A stretch of 64,000 bases of DNA from Adiantum capillus-veneris (Eukaryota; Streptophyta; Polypodiopsida; Polypodiales; Pteridaceae). A model generated the notes under the pieces. The model was not told the DNA's origin. It was given only the letters and a program-made list of their open reading frames with translations, and did no database searches. Every line of letters begins with the position of its first letter. Within the stretch, counting starts at the first letter, position 1. Made by a program: the position numbers and the translations under genes. Below, piece by piece: positions 21,693 through 31,781 of this stretch. The stretch spans positions 6,042,466-6,106,465 of the forward strand of contig CM043959.1 in NCBI GenBank assembly GCA_014529385.2. The letters run 5' to 3'.

Positions 21693-24600
21693 ATGAATTT
21701 GAGATCGGGCAGGAACCTCCAGAATAACCAACCAAAACAAGGGGAACCAGCAAGTGTTATATCAACCGAGGGAAGTGTAAACCAAAGTTGGGTGCAACCA
21801 TTAGAGCCGATCTTTGAAGGAAGTGTCTCTGATACTTCTTCGGAGAGATTTACAAGATTTTCACCGAACACTTGGAACACTTGAAACTGAACAACAGAGA
21901 AAATATGGCAGCAGGATCATCAAGCCCTTCCGCCACAATGAAGCTATTGTTCATAAAATACCAGTACGACAATGAGCAAGGTGCCAGGATCTACAAAGAT
22001 GGAATGGACCGCTATTGTGTAAAGATAGAGGAGAGACCTAGTGAGTTCAAGGACTTAGGGCCTGTGAGCTATAGCGGAGATAGATATCTAGATGACGAGG
22101 GTACCATGTACTTGGTAGTCCTAAACCCTAACATTGTGGACAAGTGGGGATTGATGGGCACCAAAGCCAAAGTAGATGAAGAACTTGAGGAGAAGGCACC
22201 AATAATGAACTTCCCTAATGTGAGGTTAAGAAGAGAGAATGAAACTAAAAGGATCAACACTGATAACATCTATGTGGGGCTATACAAATATAATAATGGG
22301 GAGCAAGATCTCTATTATAGATGTGAAGAACCCTACACCGGAGAGTTGACAGACCAAAAAAGACTTTATGTCTTTAGCTACACAGAGGGATCGGAAGTGA
22401 AAATTGCCGCTTACGACAAGTATGGGAGGCAATACTCAACAATGGGCAAGAAATAATTAGAAGGATATACATACTTTGGGGGACCACTACATCAGTATTA
22501 TGTTACTTCTAGCTCACAAAGACCAGCACCAACAAATGGAGGGCCAAACCCAATGACGACAGGAGGACAAAGAACTCAGGCTGCTGACTCTTTCAGTCAA
22601 CCTCAGTACTCGAAGCCCGGACCAATGGGATCATTACATTCCAGAGAGTCAATGGATACGAATGGAGGTAGTGCAGTTCCAATCCCCACATATACCACTC
22701 CAGGTCCAAGGTTCGAAGCGGAACCATCAAATTTACCTCCTAGTAGTAGATTCAGGGCAGGGGAACCGACAAGGATAACCCATGAAGTCCATGATGCTAG
22801 GGAAAGCTTTAGCCGGGACACAGGAGCAATGAGATTGGTAGCAGACCATAGACATATGAGACCATCTCAAGTAGCGAAGTGTATGCCAAAGAAGTATGGT
22901 GGTTCAGGAGATCCGTATGCCCATGTGTCACTCTTTAAGCAAGTCTTAAGAGCTGAGCAGATAACAGATTTCCATACACAATACGAGGGATTTGGTCTTA
23001 CTCTAGAAGGTACGGCATTGACATGGTTTCAACCACTGAACATAGGGGGATTCCATGACATTGACCATTTGCTAAGAGAGTTTGCTGAGGAATTCTCAAA
23101 ACGAGGGATAAGCACAATACGGTCTCACAAATATATGCTTTTAAACAGAGAGAACACGAAAAAGTGAAGGAAGCTTCACTTCGCTTCAAACAATACATTG
23201 AGAGATGTCCAGTACGTGAACGACCACAAGATGACAGACTATCTGTTCTCTTTATTGAGGGACTGAGAAACGACACTCTCAAGAAGGACTTGCACTTGAA
23301 AGCTTGTACAAGTTTCGAGCAAGTAACGAGAGAGGCATTGTACTTAGTGGATAATTGTACGGTTTATGGAGAGGTGTCAGCGGATACAGATTTTGCATCC
23401 AGTAGCTCCTCCTCCGTAGCGAGCGAGACTACCACTAAAAAGAATGTTCAAACAACAACCATGCCAAATGTAGAGCAAATGATAGAAGATGCTCTAAAAA
23501 GGATGGCACCATACCAAAAACCATTTCCAAAAACACTGAAATGGTGTGCTATTGAACAAAAATGGACAAACCATCCAACAGAGGAGTGCTATTACAACAA
23601 AGGGTATGTAAGGGAGCGTCAGTATGCACCTCCTGCTCAATTAGCACCACCTCAAGTACATCCAGTACCTCGATACCCAACGGGAAATGTACCAGGACCT
23701 ATGGGGATAGAAAGACCGCAACCGGTATTGGGACAACAACCACCTTTACCAGGAGCAAGACCAGTAGGCATTATATATGCACCAACCTTAGAGAATTAGG
23801 AAGAACAAGCCCTAGTGCCTGTTCAAGTCTATTATGAAGAATCTGGTGCACACATGTCTCCAATTGTGTATTACCCACCAGAAGAACCCAAACAACCAGA
23901 ATCATGGGGCATGATTGGGAATGTTGGAACACCAACAGTTACAAATGCTTCTGATGAAGAGAGATACAATTTGGACGCAAGAACATTGATGTTCATAGCT
24001 CATGGAGGGTTAACAGGACAAAGACCATCCTATCCACAAAGGACGAATCAAATGGGACCAAGACCAGCACTAGGACCCTGTTACAAGTGTGGAGGTGACC
24101 ATCTGATGAATGTTTGTCCACATACGGAAATCATTAGAATTAACGCTTATTGCACTGAGTGTGGGGTTACTCACTTCATTGAGGATTGTTCAAAGAATCC
24201 AAACAAAGTGCAAAAGATGACATTGAATATGCTAGAAACTATTCCTACTAGCAGTGGGTCTGAAAATGAAACTCTGATACCAACGCAAGTTGTTACTAGA
24301 GCTCAAGCTAAGAAAACCACTAGAGAACCTGAGAATAGAAATTTAGCGACTGAAGTAGTTAGTCAAGGACCGCGGAGTCAGAGAAACACATGGAAAGCTA
24401 GAAAAGCACGCATGAAGTTGAGAAAGGAATGTGAAGACGCTATTCTAGCTGAGGAACTAAAGCAAACGAAAGAAAGATTAGAAAAACTTGAGAGTCAAAA
24501 CGGGAAACGAGAGATGAGCTCGGAAAGAACGAAACAAAAGAGTATCAAAGAAACAACGAGCTTAAACTCAGGGGGATCAGTGCTAGTTGACAAAGTACAC

Positions 24601-25779
24601 GAACCATTGGACGCACTAATGAGAGCTTACGAAGCTAGGTTAAAGAACAACCAAACACAAGAACAGAGGTGGATGACATACCCAAACGCGGAATTGGAAA
24701 AGCAGAGACTTGAAATGTGCCAGAGAATCATCGAGACTGCACAAGCCTTATTAGAACCACCAAAAGAAACAATGAATTATGGAACGGAAAACCCAATTCA
24801 GGAAGAGACTATTGTTTCACGGGTAGCTGAAAAGACTCCCAGTGCACAAAAGCCTGAAAATACACACAAGGATGACCGCATAGTGTTGAACACAACCGAT
24901 CAAGAGATAGAGAGTTTTCATCCAGTCATACAGAGGTCTTACGGAAGAGATGAGGATTACAATGAATTTTGGAAACAAGTGAGAGAGGCAAACTTTGCAA
25001 ACGACCTAAGTTGCCAAGCTAATCAGACAAATTGGGAAAAGGACATCAGGAATCCTCCCATAGTGGAATTTGAGGCAGGATCTCAAGTGGACTTGGATCT
25101 GCAATCTTACTGGGGAGATGGGGGCTCTGTTAGAACAATGGAGAGCAAACCTCATTCACTGAATACCTTACCTTCATACTTAGGAGAGTATGAAGCAAAA
25201 TCCGAGATTAGAGCACTTCCCTCACGAAGAATCTCATCAGAAAAAGTCATGGACTCGCAAGGATTGATAGAGATCTTGTCAACACCAGTGACATACACTA
25301 TCACTCTAGCCGAGCTTTTGAGGCTAAGACCACATATGTGGACCACTGTAGGAAAATGCTTGGAGAAATTTGGGATAAAAGACCCAACATCGAGACTGCA
25401 AGAGGGTATACAAGAGCTGAGTAAACCACAAAAGAACGCTAAGCCTGTACCCTTAAACAAGGTCGGAGAGTATTGCGAAGGTGAAGAGGGAATTACAACC
25501 TTACCAGTTCAATTCCAAGGAGTGAAGACGATGGCAATACTAGACAGCGGAGCTGGGGTAGCCATTGCTACAAAAGAAATCTGGAAAAAATGGGGGAAAC
25601 CAGCAATAAGGAAGACTAGGTTGAAACTCCAATTAGCAGATGGACACATGGAGAAACCTATGGGGTTATTAGAGAAAGTCGTAGTGACTTCTTGCGGCAT
25701 TGAATACGAACATACTTTTGCTATTGTCGATTTTGGCAAGGAGAATAACTATGATATCATATTGGGAAGACCATCATGA
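21693..25779 (+). pseudogene. GG copy A Gag and PR1
   Basis: This is the same protein as the B copy at 40051-44214, broken by a 1-nt loss near 21848, a stop at 22456 (GAA to TAA), a 1-nt loss near 23110, a stop at 23799 (CAG to TAG) and a 1-nt loss at 25774. The longest intact piece (23815-25779, 654 codons) carries two zinc knuckles (CYKCGGDHLMNVC and CTECGVTHFIEDC), both CX2CX3HX4C. It also has the complete PR1 with MAILDSGAGVAI and YDIILGRPS. Unlike copy E it keeps the full gag middle. Confidence 0.9.
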
Positions 25780-27365
25780 GACATTTGAAAATGGTCCAAG
25801 ATTGGGGCTACGATCACATATACCTGAGAAATATGAAAACCACTACACGTGTGAACCTGAAAGACCATAGCTACAAAGATGTGAACCGAACACCAGTGGA
25901 GGAGTTTGATTGAGCTACTTTGGCGGGATCCGAATTTCCAGCTTGGTTAGGTAAACCCAAGGAGTTATGGATGTGTGGAGCTTCGAAATGTGGAAGTCTG
26001 AAACGAGAAGAATGTGTTTTAGAAAGGGCTATCGAAGACGAAACTTATATAGGAGAACCCTTTCCAGAGGACACGCTTGAACCATTAGAATGGACACACA
26101 TTCTAGCAACCCTAGATATTTGTGCAATTCCGGATGGTCCCACAACGAAATTTTGTGACAAGGACGGGTACGACGTGGTTCCGTACTTCATGTTGAGAAC
26201 TGTACTCGAAAAAGAAACTGAAAAGAACGATACACTGGAAAAGGAAGATGAAGAGGAGGTGTTTCACGACATTCCCGATCATCCTGAGTGGGGAAATGAA
26301 GCAGACAACGAGTCAACGGACAATTCAAGCGGAAACGAAGAAACTATAACGGATGTCCGATTTTATCATTTTTCAAACCAAACTAAACAACGCCAGAAAC
26401 GCTATAGAGCAAAGAGAAAAACAAAGGGGGTTAGAACCAATCCGATGCCTAGAATAAGAAGAAAAAATCAATTCCTAATGCTAGTAAAAGCGGAAGATTG
26501 TGTTAAGGACAAGCTTTCTGATAGAATAGATGACCTGGAAAAGCTAGATGAGCTTCCCCTAAAAGCAGTAGCTTCTATCTACGCTCAAAAAAAGCGACAA
26601 AAGGAATTTTTTGATAAGCATGTGCGGACTAAAGAGTTTAAGGTTGGGGACTATGTCCTAGTTTACACTCTGAAACATCATGCTAAGAAGCTTAAAAAGC
26701 GAGGGATGGGACCTCTGGTGATTAAAGATCTATCACCAAGTGGAGCCGTCAAGCTTGCTACATTAGACGGAGAAGAAATGCCCAATTGGATTAGTGGATG
26801 CAGAGTGAAAAAGTATCTTTTGCCGCTAACCCAAGACATGCTTCTCAAAATACATCAAGAAAAGCTGCGTGTCCAGAAAAAGAAAATGATTTTGGAGGAA
26901 GCGCAAGCCGAGGCGAAAGAAAGAATGGAGAAAAGAAAACTACTGCGTCAGAAACAGCGCAATGAAGGACCAATACGAATAAATGCAGTCAGTATAACAG
27001 AAATGGATAATGACAAAGAAGAACCCATCATTGAATGCAAAGTAGGAACCAACCAAATCAAAGCCATAGCACTATTGGATTTAGGAGCTCAAGCTAACCT
27101 ACTTTCACTCAGTTTGTATAGACAATTGACAAATGACACTAAACTACAAACTGCCAAGCAAGAGTTAAAGAGTTACTCTGAGAATTCAATCAAAACTGTC
27201 GAATGCACAGTTTTACATATACAGATTAACCAGTATGTGTATCCGCATATGTTTTACGTGGTTGAAGACCAAGCTACACAACAACCATTATTGCTAGGAC
27301 AACCATGGCAGAAGCAATACAATGCAATGATTGATTGGAGTTCTAAATCAGTGCTTATCAAATAC
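25780..27365 (+). pseudogene. GG copy A linker fused to integrase C-terminus and PR2
   Basis: After an in-frame stop at 25914 (TCA to TGA) one frame runs from 25920 to 27689. It first carries the acidic pre-RT linker (EEVFHDIPDHPEWGN). At 26513 it fuses in frame to the integrase tail (SDRIDDLEKLDEL, FKVGDYVLVY, GMGPLVIKDL). PR2 follows with ALLDLGAQANLLSLSL and PLLLGQPWQKQYNAMIDW. The active site is DLG where copy B has DSG, so this PR2 is probably inactive. The deletion joins sites that share TTTCTG. The product has no RT and no integrase core. Confidence 0.88.
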
Positions 27366-28056
27366 GAAGGTGAAAGTCAATCAGTTAAGTTCACCAAAGG
27401 AGAAGAGCCAACTCCAAAAGACGAATCCAAAGACAAAGGTAAACAACAACCAGAGAAAAAGAAGAAGCAATGGCAACCAAAAGTTTCTATACAACCGGAT
27501 TACTCTTCGACGAGGAATTCTCAACAGTGGATAAGGAAGACAAGCAATAATATAACAGCTCAACCTTGGGAAAAACGAAGTCAACGTTGGTATGGAGACC
27601 AAAAAAGGTTGTGCCAGAGAACACAAAGGTGGAAAACAGAGTCTTCAATACCAGACAACAGAGTGATTCCAGACAATCAAGGACAGTGAAACAGATCTGG
27701 ATTCCAAAGAAGTTCATGATGGCACAAAGCTATAGCAAGAAAATTTGGATCCCAAAGAATTGTAAACAGGAACTCCCTTCAGTACAATCCACGGATACTC
27801 CTAGGTATTTCAAGGCGAGGAAATCAACACAAAGAACAAAGCAGGTTTGGGTCGCAAAGAGTTTGTGGCAAGCACAGGAAAAGCGGAAGTAGATTTGGAT
27901 TGTGAAAAAGAACAACAAGGTAAAGAAGAATCCATCTACTGATTCTACTACCGAAGTGCCAAAAACAACCCAAAACCCGACCACCAATCCTTCAATCAAA
28001 AAAAGAGCAGCTTTATTGGAAAGACTGTTGTATCATCGCTCTACAATTGCATGGGG
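27366..28056 (+). pseudogene. GG copy A basic tail with W-x-x-K repeats
   Basis: It continues PR2 through a Lys/Gln-rich segment. A 1-nt loss near 27570 shifts the frame (continuing 27566-27892), and a TAG at 27890 and further changes follow. The repeated motif (VWRPK, IWIPK, IWIPK, VWVAK, IWIVK) is the same as in copy B. The match to the family ends at 28056 within TIAWG. Confidence 0.85.
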
Positions 28057-28457
28057 CTCTTGGTATCTGTGCGTAGCTCTCGCCGTTGCTAACACAATGG
28101 CGGTGTCGCTTCTCCAATGGCGGCTTCGTAACTCGCGTAGCAAGTAGATAAGACTCTCTCTCTCTCTCAGACACAGTCACGGCGCTCAAAAACTCACTTT
28201 GATTAATAATCTGAATCCCCTTAGGTTACAAAAACTTTGGCTTATATACCTCAGCCTTGGAGGTGAGAACATCTCTAACTAATTACATCAGCAAGTGAAA
28301 TTACTTCGGAATTACAAGCTGGAAACTCAATTGAGTCCCGTTACTTAATGAATGGCTCAAATCAAAATTAATGTCGGAAAGACATTTATTACAATCAATG
28401 GTTACAAAATGATGAGTGTGAGCAAAAATGTGGGTGTGATCCTCTGCTGGCTCAACA
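28057..28457 (-). repeat. truncated 3' LTR of GG copy B
   Basis: It matches the first 400 bp of the LTR at 46931, reading TGTTGAGCCAGCAGAGG on the minus strand. The TATATAAG promoter box is at 28241-28248. It is cut within GGTATCTGTG, where copy A begins in opposite orientation. Confidence 0.92.
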
Positions 28458-28470
28458 TTCCCCCCCTCCG
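28458..28470 (-). other. 3' polypurine tract of GG copy B
   Basis: CGGAGGGGGGGAA on the minus strand directly abuts the TG of the LTR. The same tract precedes the LTRs at 46931 and 54173. Confidence 0.88.
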
Positions 28471-28506
28471 CGTTCATGTCGTCCCTGACATGACTTTTAT
28501 GATTGG

Positions 28507-29655
28507 TCAATAAAGTCCTGTCGTCTTGAGCATCTGCAAATGTGATTCGTATCGTAGGTTGCCGATGGTCAAGGTTGGGCCGAATATTTTACTTTCGTGG
28601 GTGAAAAAGCCGGTGTAGAAAGCTTCTTCGAATGTTTGCATGTGGAAGCTAGGCAAAAACATAATCCTCTTGTATAGGAGGTGCAACACTTTTGGAGAAG
28701 GCTGCAATGAAAGATCATACATCATATCAGTCACTGTGTCGGCCGTCGATAGTAGACTCGAGGTCGTGGCTTTATCTGGCTCGAACACTTCAATGCAAGC
28801 TAAGAGAGTCCTGCAAATTTTCTTGAGCATCTGACACGAAAGGTCAGGAGAGCCAGTAAAGAGCTTGATGGTGCCCGTTAGGGTTTTCACCATGTAGGCT
28901 TTACCTATTCTCTCTCCTGCCTTTGGTCCTGGCATCCTGGGGTAATTAAGCCAATTTCGCTTCTTTTCTGCAATCCTGCCATGCTCTTTCCAGCTTCTGA
29001 CTCTTGGCACCGAGCAGAAGGTTGCATTCTCTCGAATCTCCTTTGGTGCCTCCACCAAGTAGATGAGGTAGGCTGGGTATTTGTTCAGCCAACCTTTCCT
29101 CCATCTAGGCTGCGAATCTACAATCTTCTTTGATTGTTCCTCTTGTGTGATGTCGCCTTCGTAAAGAGCGACATACTGCTCCTCCTCTATTCTCTTTTTC
29201 GTTTTTATCACTTCAAACTTCATCAAAGGGAAAGGCAGGCTGGGTTGCATCCACTCTTCATGGAGCACTTTTGTGTCTAGTCCCTGAAGTCTAATGGAGA
29301 TTAGGAGTCTCCTCTCCCATTCCATTTCCGCCTTGGCACTCTCCTTTGTTGACTTTTCTATTTGGTCATGGAGCCTTTGTTCTTCTCCTTCAGAGATTCC
29401 TGAAGTTGAGGCCACCTCTTGAACTGGGGCTGGATCTTCAATTGTGGTTGCCTCTCCAGTTTCTGGTAGCTCTATGGCTGCTCCACCTGATTCTTCTTGT
29501 GGTGTCTCTGTCTCTCTTCTTTGTTGCTCTTGTAGATCTTGGAGCTGTTTGTGGAGGGTCTCATTCTGTGGTCTTAGTGTTTGATTTTCTAAAGTGGGCC
29601 TCTCCTCTGCTGCCAATGATCCCTCCGCAATGTGCAACCTTGGCACTTGATCTAA
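28507..29655 (-). CDS. GG ORF3, C-terminal half (copy B)
   Basis: This frame of about 380 codons is the continuation of 29658-31781 after a frame change around 29720-29760. It starts in a coiled-coil stretch (LEDQVRSLQRELRLDQV), goes through a Gln/Glu-rich segment (QLQDLQEQQRRETETPQEE), and then a conserved folded-looking region (EEWMQPSLPFPLMKFEVI, QPRWRKGWLNKYPAYLIY, SFHMQTFEEAFYTGFFTH). Fragments D and E carry the same region, so it was translated in the ancestor. I see no signal peptide and no membrane segment, so an envelope role is not supported. The last residues differ from D and E because of a 2-nt loss. Function unknown. Confidence 0.75.
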   Translation of the reverse strand, partial: LDQVPRLHIAEGSLAAEERPTLENQTLRPQNETLHKQLQDLQEQQRRETETPQEESGGAAIELPETGEATTIEDPAPVQEVASTSGISEGEEQRLHDQIEKSTKESAKAEMEWERRLLISIRLQGLDTKVLHEEWMQPSLPFPLMKFEVIKTKKRIEEEQYVALYEGDITQEEQSKKIVDSQPRWRKGWLNKYPAYLIYLVEAPKEIRENATFCSVPRVRSWKEHGRIAEKKRNWLNYPRMPGPKAGERIGKAYMVKTLTGTIKLFTGSPDLSCQMLKKICRTLLACIEVFEPDKATTSSLLSTADTVTDMMYDLSLQPSPKVLHLLYKRIMFLPSFHMQTFEEAFYTGFFTHESKIFGPTLTIGNLRYESHLQMLKTTGLY

Positions 29656-29657
29656 TC

Positions 29658-31781
29658 TTAGCTCTCTTTGTAAGCTTCGGACCTGGTCTTCCAGAGCTGG
29701 TACAAGAGCTCCCTCTTGTTCGGTTCCTGCTCTGCTAGCTCTAGGGGTAGTCCTGAGTCTAGTGATTGTTCTTTCTTGGAGTTGACTCTTTCTCTTAGCT
29801 CAATGAGCTCATCTTTAGCCGCCTCCAAGTCGTCTTCCATCCGCTCCCTTGCTTCCTGTGCACTTGTTACTTCTCTTGAAGCCTCGGCTAGCTGGAGTAT
29901 CAAGCCGTCTCTCTCGTTTTCCGCGTCGTAGAGTGATGCTTTATGACTTTCAGATTCAGTCATAGCATTTTCTAATTTCCTCTGCAACTCGGCTTCCCTT
30001 TGTTTGGCTGTCTCAATCTCCACTTCCTTTGCCTTGGATCTTTCTTTGATCTTGCTGAGCAGTTCATGCACCATGTGCATGTCCTTTTCATCTTCATCTG
30101 TCAACTCTAAAGCTTTTTCTGCCACCACCTCGACTGGCTTCGGCTCTTCTAGTACGTTTTGCTCGTCCAGTTTCTCTTCACTCTCTTTTGTACTCTTTAT
30201 TTTTTCCTCTGTCCCTCTTCGATCATCTTGTTTTTGTAGGGTGATCCCATAAACTGCCTCAAGGGCCTCTTCTTCAGTGTACCCTATCGCTACCAGATCC
30301 TCATAATCGTTCTTCTTTTGCTGAATTGGATCTATCTCCTTTTCCTTGGTCCCGGCCTCCGGCTTTTCTATACCAGCCGTGTCCATCTCTACTGTGGTCT
30401 CTTCCACAATGATTTTCGTCTTCTTCGGGCTTGGTACATCAGTAAAGGAGGGCTGATTGTCCTCAGTCATCTTGGCTTTCCCTTTGTTTGCTTGCCCGTC
30501 TTTCTCTTGAGGTTCAGTAGACTCATCTACTTTCTTCTTCCCCTTGTTGTCCTTTTTCAGCTCAGCTTTTAAAAGCTGTACTTCCTCTTCAGTGTATGGC
30601 TCGACAGGTTGTTGCTCCAGTATAGCCTCTGACTCCTCATAAGCTCTAATATATTGATCATATTGATCAACATGTGGCCTGGCTGAGCTATTTCCGACTT
30701 TAGTGGGGTCTGGAACCCACTTTTCTTCAAAGTCCCCCTTTAGAGCTCTTTCCGCTCTAAACTGCTCCACCAGTCTTTCCATTCTTGCCGCTTTCTGACT
30801 TTTGGTTTGCTTGGGAGCAACCTTCTTCTTTGCTTTCTTCATAAGCGGCTCATCCACATCCTCTGCAGGTTCTGAAACTATTTCTAGTTTCCTGCGTGCT
30901 CTTGTGGACGCCCTCTTGGATACTTCAGGTTGTTCTTCCTCCTCATCGACTTCTCTAAGCCACTCATTTTGGGAGGGAACCTTTGGCCATTGATCTCTGG
31001 CTCCAATAGCTTCATAAGCTATTCTTGTCAGAACTTCGGCTCCTCCTATATACTTTGGCTTCTCGTTGTGCATGGCAATTACTTGCTCGTGGATGTGTTG
31101 AGCGTAATTCACCTCTTTTGGCATATTGCTCTTCAATGCCCATGTGATGGTAGTTGCAATGGCATGGGGTGGTGTCGTATACTTTTGCGGTCTTTTACTG
31201 CAAATATGGAGAAACTGGTTGTACAGTCGGCAAAGGGTTGCCGCTCTTTGGTCTGCCATATCTCCATAGGTTGCATTCTGTTTCTTGGACCCATAAACCT
31301 CTATAGCCTCCCTTCTTTCCCTGACAGAGCTCCCTTTGCTGTGCAGCTTCAATGCATCTGCAATGAGCTGTGGAGTGATCTGTACCTCTACTTTCTCTCC
31401 ATCTATTGCTGTCAATGTGGCTTTCCCATCCTTCTGAATGGAGGTTGCCAACTCATACACTCTTCTTGTATCTACACCTGATGGTCTCGAGGTGAAGAAT
31501 CTGTGCAAGTCTGCCCTTTCCAGGTACCTGCTGATGTTCTCTGACCTGCTATAATCCACCAATTCTTGTGGGATCATCGGTATATCCACCGCTTGCCCTT
31601 GAGGATCTCTGAAAGTCCCCTGGTAGATCTTTATTCCCTCTTTCTCCAATACTGCTTCCTCCACCCAAGTTTTGGTTGGCTTGAGGGTTTCTGCTGGAAT
31701 GTCAAAGGGTTCTGCTTCTGCAAGAGCATCTTTGATTGTCGGTCTTTTTCTCTTTGTTGCTGATGACTTGGCGGAATCCAT
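29658..31781 (-). CDS. GG ORF3, N-terminal half (copy B), 707 codons
   Basis: The start is the ATG at 31781 (MDSAKSSATKRKRP, with a basic KRKR cluster that could be a nuclear localisation signal). Residues about 60-260 (SRYLERADLHRFFTSRPSGV, ITPQLIADALKL, TTPPHAIATTITWALKSN) faintly resemble the putative plant transposon protein/Athila ORF1-type domain; this is a weak comparison from memory. The middle is Lys/Glu-rich, and residues about 560-680 look like a long coiled coil (MVHELLSKIKERSKAKEVEI and beyond). The ORF lies between pol and the 3' LTR in the same sense. It is not gag, pol or a recognisable env. It is probably translated from its own transcript, because a 2.8 kb non-coding spacer separates it from pol. 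Confidence 0.75.
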   Translation of the reverse strand: MDSAKSSATKRKRPTIKDALAEAEPFDIPAETLKPTKTWVEEAVLEKEGIKIYQGTFRDPQGQAVDIPMIPQELVDYSRSENISRYLERADLHRFFTSRPSGVDTRRVYELATSIQKDGKATLTAIDGEKVEVQITPQLIADALKLHSKGSSVRERREAIEVYGSKKQNATYGDMADQRAATLCRLYNQFLHICSKRPQKYTTPPHAIATTITWALKSNMPKEVNYAQHIHEQVIAMHNEKPKYIGGAEVLTRIAYEAIGARDQWPKVPSQNEWLREVDEEEEQPEVSKRASTRARRKLEIVSEPAEDVDEPLMKKAKKKVAPKQTKSQKAARMERLVEQFRAERALKGDFEEKWVPDPTKVGNSSARPHVDQYDQYIRAYEESEAILEQQPVEPYTEEEVQLLKAELKKDNKGKKKVDESTEPQEKDGQANKGKAKMTEDNQPSFTDVPSPKKTKIIVEETTVEMDTAGIEKPEAGTKEKEIDPIQQKKNDYEDLVAIGYTEEEALEAVYGITLQKQDDRRGTEEKIKSTKESEEKLDEQNVLEEPKPVEVVAEKALELTDEDEKDMHMVHELLSKIKERSKAKEVEIETAKQREAELQRKLENAMTESESHKASLYDAENERDGLILQLAEASREVTSAQEARERMEDDLEAAKDELIELRERVNSKKEQSLDSGLPLELAEQEPNKRELLYQLWKTRSEAYKES

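Larger units (their letters stand above)
21328..28056 (+). mobile_element. GG copy A: giant Gypsy, 5'-truncated and lacking RT to integrase core
   Basis: From 21328 the sequence is nearly identical to the leader of copy E (from about 48868), then to its gag and PR1. At 26513 it jumps from the pre-RT linker to the integrase C-terminus, removing about 3.2 kb present in copy B. PR2 and the basic tail follow, and at 28057 it meets the truncated LTR of copy B in opposite orientation. It has no LTR of its own. Confidence 0.9.

Noticed and set aside
26505-26525. Copy A deletion as a spliced (retrocopied) intron
   Set aside because: The left side reads AAG then GT as for a donor, but the right side has no AG acceptor at the joint. 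Shared TTTCTG explains it better.
28057-28457. Solo LTR between copies A and B
   Set aside because: It continues into the PPT and ORF3 of copy B, so it is B's truncated 3' LTR.
30930-31481. 183-codon ORF antisense to ORF3
   Set aside because: Shadow of the ORF3 frame; composition fits an antisense reading.
28507-31781. ORF3 as a retroviral-type envelope gene
   Set aside because: Its position fits, but no signal peptide, transmembrane segment or fusion-like region is visible.
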